DNA of 64,000 nucleotides from Micromonospora tarapacensis (GTDB lineage: Bacteria; Actinomycetota; Actinomycetes; Mycobacteriales; Micromonosporaceae): positions 5,381,324 to 5,445,323 of the forward strand of contig NZ_JAHCDI010000004.1 of the NCBI RefSeq assembly GCF_019697375.1, in the 5' to 3' direction. The position numbers and the translations under genes are program-made. Under the pieces are notes generated by a model that saw nothing but the letters and a program-made list of their open reading frames with translations, searched no databases and was not told the DNA's origin. Positions 8,699 through 17,880 of this stretch are shown here, in pieces; position 1 is the stretch's first letter; each line of letters opens with the position of its first letter.

Positions 8699-9945
8699 AG
8701 CGGGACTCCGTCCCGGAACCGGGTCAGGGGTTCGGCGGCGAGGAAGCGGGCGGCGAAGGTCGGGGCCCCGGCGACGACGCGTCGCACCACGTCTTCGATC
8801 TCGGCCACGGTGATGGCGTCGACCTCGCGGTCCACCGAAATCAGTACGTGGGCGGGAGCGTCGAGCTGGCCACCGTTGCGAGCCGCGACGGTGACCTCGG
8901 CGTACACCGAGGCCTCGGCCAGCACCCGCTCGGCCGCTTCGGCGGCGAGCGCGGTGTAGATCTTTCCGGCGTGGTGGACGGGGTTCTTGCCGGCGGGCGC
9001 CTCGCCGCTGGACGGGCGGAGCGGCTCGATGACGCCGCTGTACCGGTTGCCACGCCCGACCGCGCCGCAGTCGCCCTTGCCGAGCGAGGTGCCGAACGGC
9101 GCCAGGTAGCCGCGACCCGGCACATCCTTCGTGTTGATAAGCAGCGACAGGCCGGTGACGTGCCGGGCTCTGGGGTCCTGGTCGAGCAGGGACTTCAGTT
9201 CGGCGGAGACGGTGCTCTGAGCCTCGGCGAGCGCGGTCCGGTACGCCGCCCAGGAGCCGACCAGTTCGGGATGGAACGGCACGGCGGCCGTGACCTCCAG
9301 TGCCGAGCCGATCCGGATCACCATGACCTTCACGTCGGTTCCGGCTGCCGGCACGACCTGCCGGAACTCTTCGGCGGTGAGCCGGCGTTCCAGTCGGATG
9401 GCGAGATCGGCGGCGAGGCCACGCCGACTGGTACCGACGCAGACGACGGTGTCGTTCGCGACGGACTCGGTCGCGAGCACGGCGCTGATGTCCGGTGCCG
9501 CCTCCGGGCGGTAGAACCTGCGGTCATGGTCGACGGCGGTGCCGCGCGTGTTGTTGATGTGCAGGCGAAGGTGTTCGAGGATGCGGCGTTCGCCGAGCGC
9601 GGCCGGGAGGACGTCGAGGACGACCGCCCGGAAGATCTCCTCGATCGGCACCTGCGTGGCACCGACCTGGTCGGTGATCTTCCCAAAGAGGTAGCAGTCG
9701 GCCGGCTTGAGGATGTCGAAGCCACCGAAGCGGACGTCGGCGGCGGCACCGACAAGGTTCACCTTGTCGACCCAGTGGTTGGGGATGGCGCCGAACTCGC
9801 GCAGGCACCAGGACGAGTAGCGCTGGGAGAAGACGTCGGCGACCAGGTCGGCGAGGCTGTCCGGGTGGCCGATGCCCTTGCGTTCGGCGACGTCGAACGG
9901 CTGGTCGTCCGGGTCGACGCAGGCGTGACGGATCGAGATCTGCAT
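8695..9945 (-). CDS. S-adenosylmethionine synthetase, archaeal-type family
   Basis: A 416-residue protein that matches the archaeal-type methionine adenosyltransferase family, not the usual bacterial MetK. Key segments are ERKGIGHPDS near the N-terminus, NHWVDKVNLVGG-like and RFGG motifs, KVMVIRIG, and the C-terminal GDCGAVGRGNR ... GKNPVHHAGKIY block. It makes S-adenosylmethionine from methionine and ATP. Being in an operon with two methyltransferases and a radical SAM enzyme, it probably boosts SAM supply for the pathway. The ATG at 9945 lies 16 nt after the radical SAM stop. An archaeal-type MAT inside an actinobacterial operon is unusual and suggests lateral acquisition of the gene. Confidence 0.88.
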   Translation of the reverse strand: MQISIRHACVDPDDQPFDVAERKGIGHPDSLADLVADVFSQRYSSWCLREFGAIPNHWVDKVNLVGAAADVRFGGFDILKPADCYLFGKITDQVGATQVPIEEIFRAVVLDVLPAALGERRILEHLRLHINNTRGTAVDHDRRFYRPEAAPDISAVLATESVANDTVVCVGTSRRGLAADLAIRLERRLTAEEFRQVVPAAGTDVKVMVIRIGSALEVTAAVPFHPELVGSWAAYRTALAEAQSTVSAELKSLLDQDPRARHVTGLSLLINTKDVPGRGYLAPFGTSLGKGDCGAVGRGNRYSGVIEPLRPSSGEAPAGKNPVHHAGKIYTALAAEAAERVLAEASVYAEVTVAARNGGQLDAPAHVLISVDREVDAITVAEIEDVVRRVVAGAPTFAARFLAAEPLTRFRDGVPL

Positions 9946-9961
9946 GGGGATGCCCTTCGGG

Positions 9962-10876
9962 TCAGAGGTCGTCCGGGTCGACGCCCTGTTCGGGGCGGAC
10001 CGGAGGATCGACGAGGTAGGACAGGCACTGCGACAGGACCAGCACCCGCTTGGCGGGGCACGGCTCGTTCGCGTTTGCGGGCCGGAAGGTGCCGTCGTAG
10101 AGGTTTCCGTATCCGGTGGGCACGGAAGCGCATCGGCGTACGTCACCGGTGACGGTGACCTTGAACGAGGTGACACCGGCGGTGCACGCCTGGCCTCGGA
10201 AGGAGAGCATCCCGTCGAGGTAGGGCCGGTTGAAGACGTACTCACCGGAGTTCGCCAGCACCAGGGCCTTCTGCTCGTCGGTGTAGCCCTCCGGGTAGCG
10301 GACGCCCTCGTACACACCCTTGAACACCTTGGCCCGGACGTGGTCCACACCCAGCTCGCGCAGCCGGTCGAGGTCGGCGGCGAACCGACCGAGCAGCGGC
10401 GGATAGAGCACGTACAGGGCGGTCACGTCGAACCCGCCGCGCCGTAGGATCAGGTAGTTGCGGGCGTAGGCGTCGAGTTCCAGCCCGCGTAGCTCGCGCT
10501 CGGGCTGGTGGATCGCGGCGACGATCTTCGCCACCCGGTCGGCCGGGACACGTTCGGCGAACTCCGCCACGTCGTCGGAGGCGAGGTTGGTGTTGATGCT
10601 GATGAAGTGGTTGCCGGCCAGACCCCGGGACAGTTCGACGAAGCCGGGGAACATGAACGGCTCGCCTCCGGACATGTGCACCAGGCAGACCTTGCCCAGC
10701 TCGTCGAAGCGCCGGACCACCAGCTCCGGGGCCGGCTCGTCGAGGTGCTTGCGGTTGAGCACGTAGCGGATCTGCGGGTGGCAGTACTCGCAGAAGAAGT
10801 TGCAGCGGTTCGTGAGGTGCCAGTCGAACTCCCAGTCCCATGGGGGTTTGGCCTGGGTCATGGCTGAAGTACGCAA
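9962..10876 (-). CDS. Radical SAM enzyme, first gene of the biosynthetic operon
   Basis: The radical SAM cluster motif CNFFCEYC (CX3CX2C) lies 20-27 residues after the ATG at 10,861, followed by MSGGEP for SAM binding. Near the C-terminus are extra cysteines (QACTAG, RRCAS, EPCPA, SQCLS) that could hold an auxiliary cluster as in SPASM/twitch proteins. I place the start at TTG 10,876 because GGAGGA (10,881-10,886) sits 4 nt upstream of it but 19 nt from the ATG; the ATG remains possible. It heads the coupled minus-strand operon and is divergent from the TPR regulator. Its substrate could be the amino-acid core or a small peptide, but no precursor peptide gene is visible. Confidence 0.85.
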   Translation of the reverse strand: MRTSAMTQAKPPWDWEFDWHLTNRCNFFCEYCHPQIRYVLNRKHLDEPAPELVVRRFDELGKVCLVHMSGGEPFMFPGFVELSRGLAGNHFISINTNLASDDVAEFAERVPADRVAKIVAAIHQPERELRGLELDAYARNYLILRRGGFDVTALYVLYPPLLGRFAADLDRLRELGVDHVRAKVFKGVYEGVRYPEGYTDEQKALVLANSGEYVFNRPYLDGMLSFRGQACTAGVTSFKVTVTGDVRRCASVPTGYGNLYDGTFRPANANEPCPAKRVLVLSQCLSYLVDPPVRPEQGVDPDDL

Positions 10877-11079
10877 CAGGTCCTCCGCTCGCCCGTCGGG
10901 ATTCACCCGCCGGCGCAGCCCCTTCTGGCGGTACGCCGGCGGGGACGCATTCAGCAGACCGCGAGCGGGCACCGCTCGGGCAGGGGATGGAACCGTCAAG
11001 ACCGTCAATCCGCCGGCCGCAGCGGCCAACACGATCCGACACCGTCGCGGTACTGTCGGTTGACCCTGCGGAGGACCCG

Positions 11080-12503
11080 ATGGGATCAGCACCCGACCGC
11101 ACCAACCAGACCCTCGCCGCGTACATGGCCGAAGCGGACCTCACCCCGCGCACCCTCGCGCGGGAGATCAACCGCCTCTTCGGCGCGGGGACGCTCGCCG
11201 AAACCGCGCCCTACCACTGGCGCGACGCGGGCGGCATCCCCGCCCGCCGCTGCCGGCGCTGACCGCGTACGTCATCTCCCGGCGCCTCGGCCGCATCGTG
11301 ACCGCAGGGGACCTTTGGCATGGGCAGCCCGACACAACGGATGGCACGCTGGTGATGGCGGCCAGCACCGGCATGGACGGGCCGTGGACACTCGCGAGCA
11401 CCATGCTGGTCGCCGAGGACTGGTTGTTGGGAGGACTGGTGGATCGGAGGATGTTCCTCTCCGTCTCCGGAGCCGCCCTCACCCAGGCCGTGAACATCTA
11501 CCTCGGCGTACACCTACCGGCGGACGGGACACTGCTCCCGACCGCGACCCCTGATGACCCGCTCGTCGACCAGATCGAAGCCAGCGTGCCGCGCCTGCAA
11601 CTGCTCGACGACGAGCGCGGCGGCGCATCCGGCCTCGGCTACGTGGGCGCCCAGGTCCGCGCGGTCCTGCTCGTACTCCGCGACGGCGGCTACACCGATG
11701 CCACCACCCGTCGTCTCCTGGTCGCCCTCGCCGATATGGCTCAGCTCGCCGGCTGGAAGGCGTTCGACGCCGGACAACAAGGTCTCGCCCAGCGCTACTT
11801 CTTCACGGGGCTGCGGGCCGCGCATGACGCCGGTTACCGGTCGATGGAGGCACACATCCTCGCCGACCTGTCTTTCCAGGCCGCCTCACTCGGTGACGCC
11901 GACGACGGCCTGCGCCTCGGCGACGCCGCCCGCCGGGTTGCCGACCGGTCTGCCGCGAGCGTCCAGGCGTCCGTGTTGTCCCGCCTCGCGTACGCCCACG
12001 CCGCCGCCGGACGCGTCGACCAGTGCGAACGAAGCTGGGCGGAGTCCCACGACCAGCTCGCGAAGCGGAATCCCGACCGCGACCCGGAGTGGATGTACTA
12101 CCTGACGCCGAACCACCTCGACTGCCAGGCCGGCTACGCGATGATCCTCGCCGGCCGACAGGTGGTGGCCGGTGGCAGGGGAACCGACGGGCGGGCCCTG
12201 CTCCGCAAGGGCGAGGCACTCCTGCGCACCGGGGCGTACGCCCGTCGGCCAGACGTCCCCTACCAGCGGCGCGCCCTCTACGAAGGTGCCTGGCTCGCGC
12301 TCGGCTACACCGCCCACGGCAAACTCGACGACGCCTGCGCCGTAATCCGGATGGCCCTGCCCCGGCTCGACCAGGTCCGTTCGCCTCGTAGTAGCGCCCT
12401 GCTCAGCACCCTCGCGCAGGAACTCCGCCGAAGGAAGCGGAACCAGGGCGTCGCCGACCTGCTCCCCGAGCTTGAGAACGCGCTCGCGCGCCAACCAGCC
12501 TGA
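11080..12503 (+). pseudogene. TPR-type transcriptional regulator, frameshifted
   Basis: An actinobacterial XRE/TPR-type regulator in two frames. The first part begins ATG 11,080 with a good GGAGG upstream and encodes a short HTH-like segment (LAAYMAEADLTPRTLAREIN); it stops at 11,260-11,262. The rest (SRRLGRIVTAGDLWHG onward, ~400 residues) continues in the next frame to 12,503 and carries alpha-helical repeats like those of pleiotropic streptomycete regulators. The change of frame falls in the GC-rich run at about 11,241-11,250 and looks like one missing base. It is divergent from the biosynthetic operon and is the likely pathway regulator. It could be inactivated, or the frameshift could be a sequence error. 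Confidence 0.7.
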
Positions 12504-12518
12504 CACTACGGTCAACCG

Positions 12519-13469
12519 ATGAGCCGCACCGATCTCGACGCCCTGGTCATCGGTGCCGGCGTTAACGGCCTCACCACCGCCATCTGCCTCGCCGAAGCCG
12601 GACTGCGGGTCACGATCTGGGCAGCCGAGCCATCCGAGCGGACCACGTCGTACGCCGCCGGGGCCATGTGGGGCCCGTACCTCGTCGAGCCCGTCGACCG
12701 GGTGCGGTTGTGGAGCGCCCAGACACTGGAGGTCCTGCGGTTGCTCGCTACCGACCCGGCGACCGGGGTACGGCTCGTCTCCGGTGTCGAGGCATCCCGA
12801 GAGCCCGTTGAACCGCCGGAGTGGGGCGATCAGCTTGACGGATTCCGGATGTGCGAGCCGAGCGAACTGCCGAGCGGCTTCGCCACCGGGTGGCGGTACA
12901 CCGCCCCGCTGGTCGACATGCCGGTCTACCTCGGCTACCTTCGCGGACGGCTGAGGGCAGCCGGCGGCGAGATCGCGATCCGCCGTATCAACTCACTCGA
13001 CGAGGCCGTTTCCGTTGCGCCGTTTGTCGTCAACTGCGCCGGGATGGGCGCCAGAGACCTCGTGCCTGACCCCGACCTCACACCGATCCGCGGGCAGCTC
13101 GTCGTGGTGGAGAACCCAGGCGTAACAGAGTTCTTTTCCGAAGACACCGGACTCTCATCGGACCTGCTGCACTTCTATCCCCAGGGTAAGGCTCTCGTGC
13201 TCGGCGGCACCGCCCAACCCGGCGAGTGGAACCGAGAACCAGATCCAGGGATCGCTGCGGCGATCGTCGCCCGCTGCGCCGAGGTCGAGCCGCGCCTTCG
13301 CGATGCCCGGGTCATCGAGCACCGAGTCGGACTACGCCCTACCCGGCCGTACGTCCGGGTCGAAGAAGAGCAGCTTGGTGACGCGAGGGTGGTCCACAAC
13401 TACGGCCATGGCGGGGCCGGACTCACTCTCTCCTGGGGCTGCGCCTTCGAGATCGCACGTCCAACCTGA
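12519..13469 (+). CDS. FAD-dependent D-amino-acid oxidase-like protein
   Basis: A 316-residue flavoprotein. The N-terminus has the dinucleotide-binding motif VIGAGVNGL, the middle has YAAGAMWGPY typical of DAAO-type enzymes, and the C-terminus has HNYGHGGAGLTLSWG, the FAD/substrate signature of D-amino-acid oxidases. It oxidises D-amino acids or glycine derivatives to imino acids with release of H2O2. It lies 15 nt after the TPR regulator on the same strand, so it may be co-regulated with the biosynthetic locus, for example for amino-acid tailoring. Length is close to the family norm (~320). Confidence 0.88.
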   Translation: MSRTDLDALVIGAGVNGLTTAICLAEAGLRVTIWAAEPSERTTSYAAGAMWGPYLVEPVDRVRLWSAQTLEVLRLLATDPATGVRLVSGVEASREPVEPPEWGDQLDGFRMCEPSELPSGFATGWRYTAPLVDMPVYLGYLRGRLRAAGGEIAIRRINSLDEAVSVAPFVVNCAGMGARDLVPDPDLTPIRGQLVVVENPGVTEFFSEDTGLSSDLLHFYPQGKALVLGGTAQPGEWNREPDPGIAAAIVARCAEVEPRLRDARVIEHRVGLRPTRPYVRVEEEQLGDARVVHNYGHGGAGLTLSWGCAFEIARPT

Positions 13470-13655
13470 CCGCCTGATCCGCAAACTTCGCGATCTTCCC
13501 GCGACATCGAGGGACGGGTTCTCCGCGTACCGAAGGTGGACCATCATCGCGGCGGCGGTGTGGCACGCGGTGGCGATGAGGATGAGGATGCCGCCGACGA
13601 GGATTCCGGCGACGCTGGCTGGCGGCGGAGCGTCCTGTACTTCGAGGTTCTTCAC
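13332..13655 (-). CDS. Possible small one-span membrane protein
   Basis: Starting at GTG 13,655, the minus strand encodes a short segment with one clear hydrophobic span (about residues 13-37, with GILVGGILILIATAC). Codon use is GC3-rich in the first ~55 codons and then becomes shadow-like where the frame runs antisense to the end of the oxidase gene. The real protein, if any, may end earlier through a frame change. No family recognised. The 309-nt stretch 13,470-13,778 holds nothing else I can support. Confidence 0.25.
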   Translation of the reverse strand: MKNLEVQDAPPPASVAGILVGGILILIATACHTAAAMMVHLRYAENPSLDVAGRSRSLRIRRSGWTCDLEGAAPGESESGPAMAVVVDHPRVTKLLFFDPDVRPGRA

Positions 13656-13778
13656 TTGGGGTCTCGGATCATCCAGCGGGGCCGCCAGGGAGGCTTCACT
13701 CCCGCCGTCACTGTCTCTGCTGCCGCCACAGGTGGACCTCAACCCAAGGCGGGTGATCGGGTAGCCTGAGGGCACTAC

Positions 13779-13850
13779 GGGCCGTTAGCTCAATGGCAGA
13801 GCTGAGGACTTTTAATCCTTAGGTTCTGGGTTCGAGTCCCAGGCGGCCCA
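13779..13850 (+). tRNA. tRNA-Lys (anticodon TTT)
   Basis: A full cloverleaf: acceptor stem GGGCCGT (13,779-13,785) pairing with GCGGCCC, D-arm TAGCTCAATGGCAGAGCTGA, anticodon loop ACTTTTAAT with anticodon TTT, and T-arm CTGGGTTCGAGTCCCAG. The discriminator base is A at 13,850; CCA is not encoded. It is a potential integration site for mobile elements, but no attachment duplication was found next to it. Confidence 0.96.
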
Positions 13851-13908
13851 CATAGTTGGCGGTGCGCGAAGGCGCGAACCGGGATGGTGGCGCTGCTTCG
13901 GTAGCCGC

Positions 13909-14523
13909 TCATCGGCGGTGTGGCGCCACGAGGGCTCGCAGGGCGATGTCGACGGAGGCATGGAGGTCTTCGCGGCTGGCGCCGGCCGCGGCGTGTACGG
14001 CGTGGCCCTCGCTGAGCGCCATCACGAATCGAGCCAACGCCCGGGCATCCATGCCGTCCGGGAGGTCGCCTTCCTCAGCCGCGCGGGACAGTCGTTCTTC
14101 GAGGGCGGACTCGGTGGCGGCCCGGCCGGCAGCCAGGATCCCGGAGATCCGGGCGTTCTCGGGCGAGCAGGCCAGGCCTCCCTGGACGGAGAGGCAACCC
14201 GCGGGGTGATCGCCGGCGGTGAGACCGTCGGCACTGGAGCGCAGGAACGCTTCAATGGCGGCATACGCGGTGGGCTGTTCTATTGCGGCGCGAGCGTTGG
14301 CCAGCCGGATCTCGTGATAGCGGGCGAAGGCGCGCTGGAAGAGCTGCTCCTTGCTGCCGAACGTGGCGTACAGGCTCGGCCGGTTGATGCCCATCGCGCC
14401 GGTGAGGGCGCTCAGCGACGCACCTTCGTAGCCGTACCGCCAGAAGACCTCCGCGGCCCGGTCGAGGACCGTCTCCTCGTCGAAGGCCCGCGGTCGACCG
14501 ACGGTGTGCGTCTCAGTGCCCAT
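13909..14523 (-). CDS. TetR-family transcriptional regulator
   Basis: A 204-residue TetR repressor. The N-terminal HTH (about residues 18-60) reads AAEVFWRYGYEGASLSAL then GINRPSLYATFGSKEQLF, the standard TetR recognition helix region. The C-terminal part is the ligand-binding domain. It is divergent from the SDR gene with 201 nt between starts, and three CGGTACAAA-containing palindromes lie in that gap. It most likely represses itself and the SDR/SnoaL operon until a small molecule binds. Confidence 0.93.
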   Translation of the reverse strand: MGTETHTVGRPRAFDEETVLDRAAEVFWRYGYEGASLSALTGAMGINRPSLYATFGSKEQLFQRAFARYHEIRLANARAAIEQPTAYAAIEAFLRSSADGLTAGDHPAGCLSVQGGLACSPENARISGILAAGRAATESALEERLSRAAEEGDLPDGMDARALARFVMALSEGHAVHAAAGASREDLHASVDIALRALVAPHRR

Positions 14524-14533
14524 GAGCCCACTC

Positions 14534-14620
14534 TACCGCTCGGTACAAATCGTGATCCGGCTCACCGACTGATCGGTACAAAATCTGCTACGGTTGCTCC
14601 GCAACCGAGCGGTACAAAAA
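14534..14620. promoter_or_regulatory. Three TetR-operator-like sites between tetR and SDR
   Basis: Three copies of CGGTACAAA begin at 14,541, 14,574 and 14,610, spaced 33 and 36 nt apart. Each is preceded by a partial palindrome: TACCG-CT-CGGTA (14,534-14,545), ACCGA-CTGA-TCGGT (14,564-14,577) and ACCG-AG-CGGT (14,604-14,613). The position between the divergent TetR and SDR genes fits cooperative repressor binding. Confidence 0.6.
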
Positions 14621-14724
14621 TGTGCTAGTCCGGCGTCCTTCGCTGCAACCACGGGACCAAGACAGCACCGCGGCTGCTTATGGCCTGCAAGCGGCCCGCC
14701 GGGCCGCATACCTGGAGGAGACGC

Positions 14725-15411
14725 ATGACCGTCACACTGATCACCGGCGCCAACAAGGGCCTCGGTTTCGAGACCGCCAAACAGCTTCTCGAGCTGGGCC
14801 ACACCGTCTACATCGGCGCACGCGACGTCGAGCGCGGCGAGAAGGCCGCGGCGACGCTGGGCGCACGATTCGTGCAGCTCGATGTGACCGACGACGCATC
14901 GGTGAGCGACGCGCTGGCAATCATTGAATCGGCCGAGGGCCGACTCGACATCCTGGTGAACAACGCGGGCATCCTCGGACTCGGAACTGTCGACGGCCCG
15001 ACGGCCCTGCGGGTGTTCGACACCAACGTGGTGGGAATTGTCCGCGTCACGGAGGCGGCACTGCCCCTGCTCGGGAAGTCTTCGAATCCCACGGTGGTCA
15101 CCGTTTCGAGCAGCATGGGATCTTTCTGGGCGGTGACGAACCCGGACCGGCCGGAGTTCAATCTGTCGGCTGCCCTCTACTCGGCGTCCAAGTCGGCTGC
15201 CACCATGCTCACCGTCCAGTACGCCAAATCCCACCCGGGTATCAAGTTCAACGCGATCGAGCCCGGCCACACCGCCACCGACATGACGGCGGCCATGGGC
15301 GGCGGAAAGCCACCGGCGGAAAGCGCCAAGACCATCGTGCACTTGGCCACGCTCGGCGCGGACGGCCCGACGGGGACCTTTCAGGACGAGCTCGGGACGT
15401 TGGGCTGGTAA
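14725..15411 (+). CDS. Short-chain dehydrogenase/reductase (SDR)
   Basis: A 228-residue classical SDR. It has the cofactor motif TGANKGLG near the N-terminus, the NNAG motif, catalytic Ser in VSSSMGS, and YSASKSA (YxxxK). The ATG at 14,725 is preceded by GGAGGAG. It carries out NAD(P)H-dependent oxidation or reduction of a small molecule. The gene lies under the divergent TetR regulator and 7 nt before the SnoaL-like gene, so the three probably form a detoxification or stress-response unit. Confidence 0.93.
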   Translation: MTVTLITGANKGLGFETAKQLLELGHTVYIGARDVERGEKAAATLGARFVQLDVTDDASVSDALAIIESAEGRLDILVNNAGILGLGTVDGPTALRVFDTNVVGIVRVTEAALPLLGKSSNPTVVTVSSSMGSFWAVTNPDRPEFNLSAALYSASKSAATMLTVQYAKSHPGIKFNAIEPGHTATDMTAAMGGGKPPAESAKTIVHLATLGADGPTGTFQDELGTLGW

Positions 15412-15418
15412 GGGGCAA

Positions 15419-15814
15419 ATGATGACGGACAATGATCTGCGTAGCTGGTACCTGCGCTACGTCGCGGCGCTCAACGCCCACGAATTTGACGGGATGGACG
15501 AGTTCATCAACGACCAGGTCCTGCTGAACGGCGAGCCCGGCACCCGGGACGACGTCCTCAGGGTCCAGAAGCAGGACGTCGAAGCCGTTCCGGACCTTCG
15601 CTGGGAGGTCAAGGAACTGCTGTTCGACCGCGACCGCATCGCCGTACGCGCGATCAACACCGGCACTCCGGTGAAGCAGTGGCTCGGGGTTCCTCCTTCC
15701 GGCGCCTCGTTCGAGATTGTCGAGTACGCCATATACAAGGTCAGCGACGGTCGATTCGTGCAGATGACGGCCCTGCACGACTCCGCCGAAATGCTTCGAC
15801 AGCTGACCGCCTGA
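15419..15814 (+). CDS. SnoaL-like ester cyclase/polyketide cyclase-fold protein
   Basis: A 131-residue NTF2-fold protein. The pattern of N-terminal helix, [26 protein letters not shown] and a C-terminal MTALHD segment matches the SnoaL-like/ester-cyclase family. Proteins of this type bind small hydrophobic substrates; many are not cyclases. It starts 7 nt after the SDR stop, so it is in the same operon. Confidence 0.75.
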   Translation: MMTDNDLRSWYLRYVAALNAHEFDGMDEFINDQVLLNGEPGTRDDVLRVQKQDVEAVPDLRWEVKELLFDRDRIAVRAINTGTPVKQWLGVPPSGASFEIVEYAIYKVSDGRFVQMTALHDSAEMLRQLTA

Positions 15815-15990
15815 GGTCGTGGATCAATGGCCGGCTTCCGGAGATCAGCCCGGGCGGAAGCGGCTGCGGCCGCAGCCGCTTCGGCACGGCGCGGAATCTG
15901 CGTCGACGGTGGCGCCAGCCGTGAGGATCGCCGTCCAAGGAAAGCCGCTCGGCTCACGGGTGCCCCAGCAACTATTGAGGTGGAACGATT

Positions 15991-16644
15991 TTGACAACGA
16001 TCGGGATCATCGGCGCCGGTGAGGTCGGCAGCCAGATCGCGCGTGCGGCACTCGCAACCGGATACAAGGTCGTCATCGCCAACTCTCGGGGGCCCGATAC
16101 GCTGGAAAGCCTCATAGCTGAGCTCGGTCCGTCAGCGCGCGCGGCATACGCCGCGGACGCTGCGGCAGCCGGCGATTTCGCCGTCGTGGCGGTGCCCCTC
16201 AAGCTCGTCAACGACATGCCGGTTGACGAGCTTGCAGGCAAAATCGTGCTGGACACAAACAATTACATGGTCTGGCGCGACGGCAACATCCCGGTCGTCG
16301 ACTCGGGCGAGAAAACGGTCCATGAGCTACGCCAGGAACAGCTCCCGACTTCCAAGGTCGCCAAGGCGTTCACCCACATCCAGGCTCCCCGGCTGCTCAC
16401 CTCCGGTCGGCCTGCCGGCGCACCCGACCGGTTGGCACTGTCGGTATCGAGCGACTTCCCCGAAGCCGTCGAGCTCGTGACGCGACTGTACGACCAGTTC
16501 GGTTTCGACACAGTGGACAACAGCCCGCTGAGCGAATCCTGGCGCACCGGTCCGGGTCAACCTGCCTGGATCCGGCACGCGCATCAGAACCGCGACGAGT
16601 TGGCCCTCAATCTGAGACGAGCACGGCGCGTCATTCAGGCGTGA
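15991..16644 (+). CDS. NADP-binding F420-reductase-like oxidoreductase
   Basis: A 217-residue protein with an N-terminal Rossmann motif GIIGAGEVGSQIA, and an ANSRGP segment typical of the F420-dependent NADP reductase/6-phosphogluconate-dehydrogenase-like NADP-binding family. AVVAVPL follows in the middle. I chose the TTG at 15,991 because AGGTGG lies upstream and the Rossmann motif begins immediately after it. It may work with the upstream SDR/SnoaL genes; the gap of 176 nt leaves this uncertain. Real substrate unknown. Confidence 0.8.
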   Translation: MTTIGIIGAGEVGSQIARAALATGYKVVIANSRGPDTLESLIAELGPSARAAYAADAAAAGDFAVVAVPLKLVNDMPVDELAGKIVLDTNNYMVWRDGNIPVVDSGEKTVHELRQEQLPTSKVAKAFTHIQAPRLLTSGRPAGAPDRLALSVSSDFPEAVELVTRLYDQFGFDTVDNSPLSESWRTGPGQPAWIRHAHQNRDELALNLRRARRVIQA

Positions 16645-16909
16645 CTCTGATCGACGCGTACCTCGCTCCGAGCGAAACGCGGGCCGCACGTGACGCTCGC
16701 ACGAACACCACAGGGAGTCTCTGAAGCGCTATGGCGCGTACTGAGCCGGTCAGGGTGCGCGTCGGCGCACGGCCGGTAGCGTCACGATCGGCCCCCGAAC
16801 AGGGCGAATGCGGTTCGGGTTGTGCCACATCCGGTCCACCATCAAGCGCTTTACTCAGCCGATCCTGCCGGCGACTAGGGCGGCCACATCGACGGCTAGT
16901 ACTCCAACG

Positions 16910-17880
16910 TCACTTGGCCTGTCTGCGCTGGTAGTGGGCTCGGCGGGCTCGGGCTTGGGATGTTCGTCGCCAGATTGACCAGTGCAGGGTGTGTTCTGGC
17001 GGGAGCGATGCGGCGAGGACGAAGGCGTTGAGGAGTCGACGGATCTCGGCGACGGTCAACGCGATGATCTGCGGATCGGTGTCGGGCTGCTGAGCGGCGA
17101 GGATTGTCAGGACGGCCAGGGCGAGCATGGCCAGGGTGATGAACCGGTGCCAGCCGGTCCAGCCGCGGACCTGGTAGTGGTCCAGGCCGACCTGGCCTTT
17201 GCCGGTCTGGAACAACTCCTCGATGCTCCAGCGGGAACCGGCGACGGCCACGAGGGTGTGTAGCGGCACTGGGCGGGGTGACCAGCACAGGTAGAAGGCC
17301 AGCTCGCCAGTGGTGCGGTTGCGGCGGATCAGCAGCCACCGGTACTCATCCGGCCGGGTGACGGTGGTGATCCATGCCCACAGGTACTCGCGGGGACCTT
17401 TCGCTCCGGGTCCGCAGCTGTGCAGTTGCCACTCGGCGGTGGGGATCCGCTCGGCGAGGTCGTCAACGCGGATCAGGGTGCGGCCGTCGTTGACCGCCAC
17501 GCGTCGGTCGCAACCGACCGCGAGGACGTAGCCGATCCCGCGATGTTCCAGGTTGTCGCGTAGGGCGGGATCGGCGCCGTAGACCTCGTCCCCGGTCACC
17601 CATGCGAACGGAACTCCGGCATCCAACGCGGCGGCGATCATCTGCCGAGCCAGAGCGGGCTTCGTGGCGAACTCGACGTCGTCCGGGACCCCGGCGGCGG
17701 CGAGGCGGTCGGGCTTGTCGCACCAGGTCGTCTCGGGTAGGTAGAGCCGGCGGTCGATCAGCGCCCGCCCGGCAGGTGTCACGTAGGCCAGGAACACTGC
17801 GACCTGACTGTTCTCGATCCGTCCGGCGGTGCCGGTGTACTGCCGCTGCACCCCGACCGATCACACGCCCTTCTTCAAGA
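16910..17880 (-). pseudogene. IS701-family transposase, C-terminal part (3' exon)
   Basis: The C-terminal ~320 residues of a DDE transposase: VQRQYTGTAGRIENSQVAVF just after the intron, then WVTGDEVYG with a catalytic aspartate, and SRWSIEELFQTGKGQVGLDHY with the catalytic glutamate. The last bases of the frame reach into the left inverted repeat. Just downstream of the intron the frame has a TGA where the family usually has an arginine codon (GTG TGA TCG), so even spliced mRNA would not give an intact protein. Confidence 0.85.

Noticed and set aside
13779..13850. tRNA-Lys as attachment site of the integrative element at 23.7-31.4 kb
   Set aside because: No copy of the tRNA 3' end was found near the integrase, and other elements lie between them.
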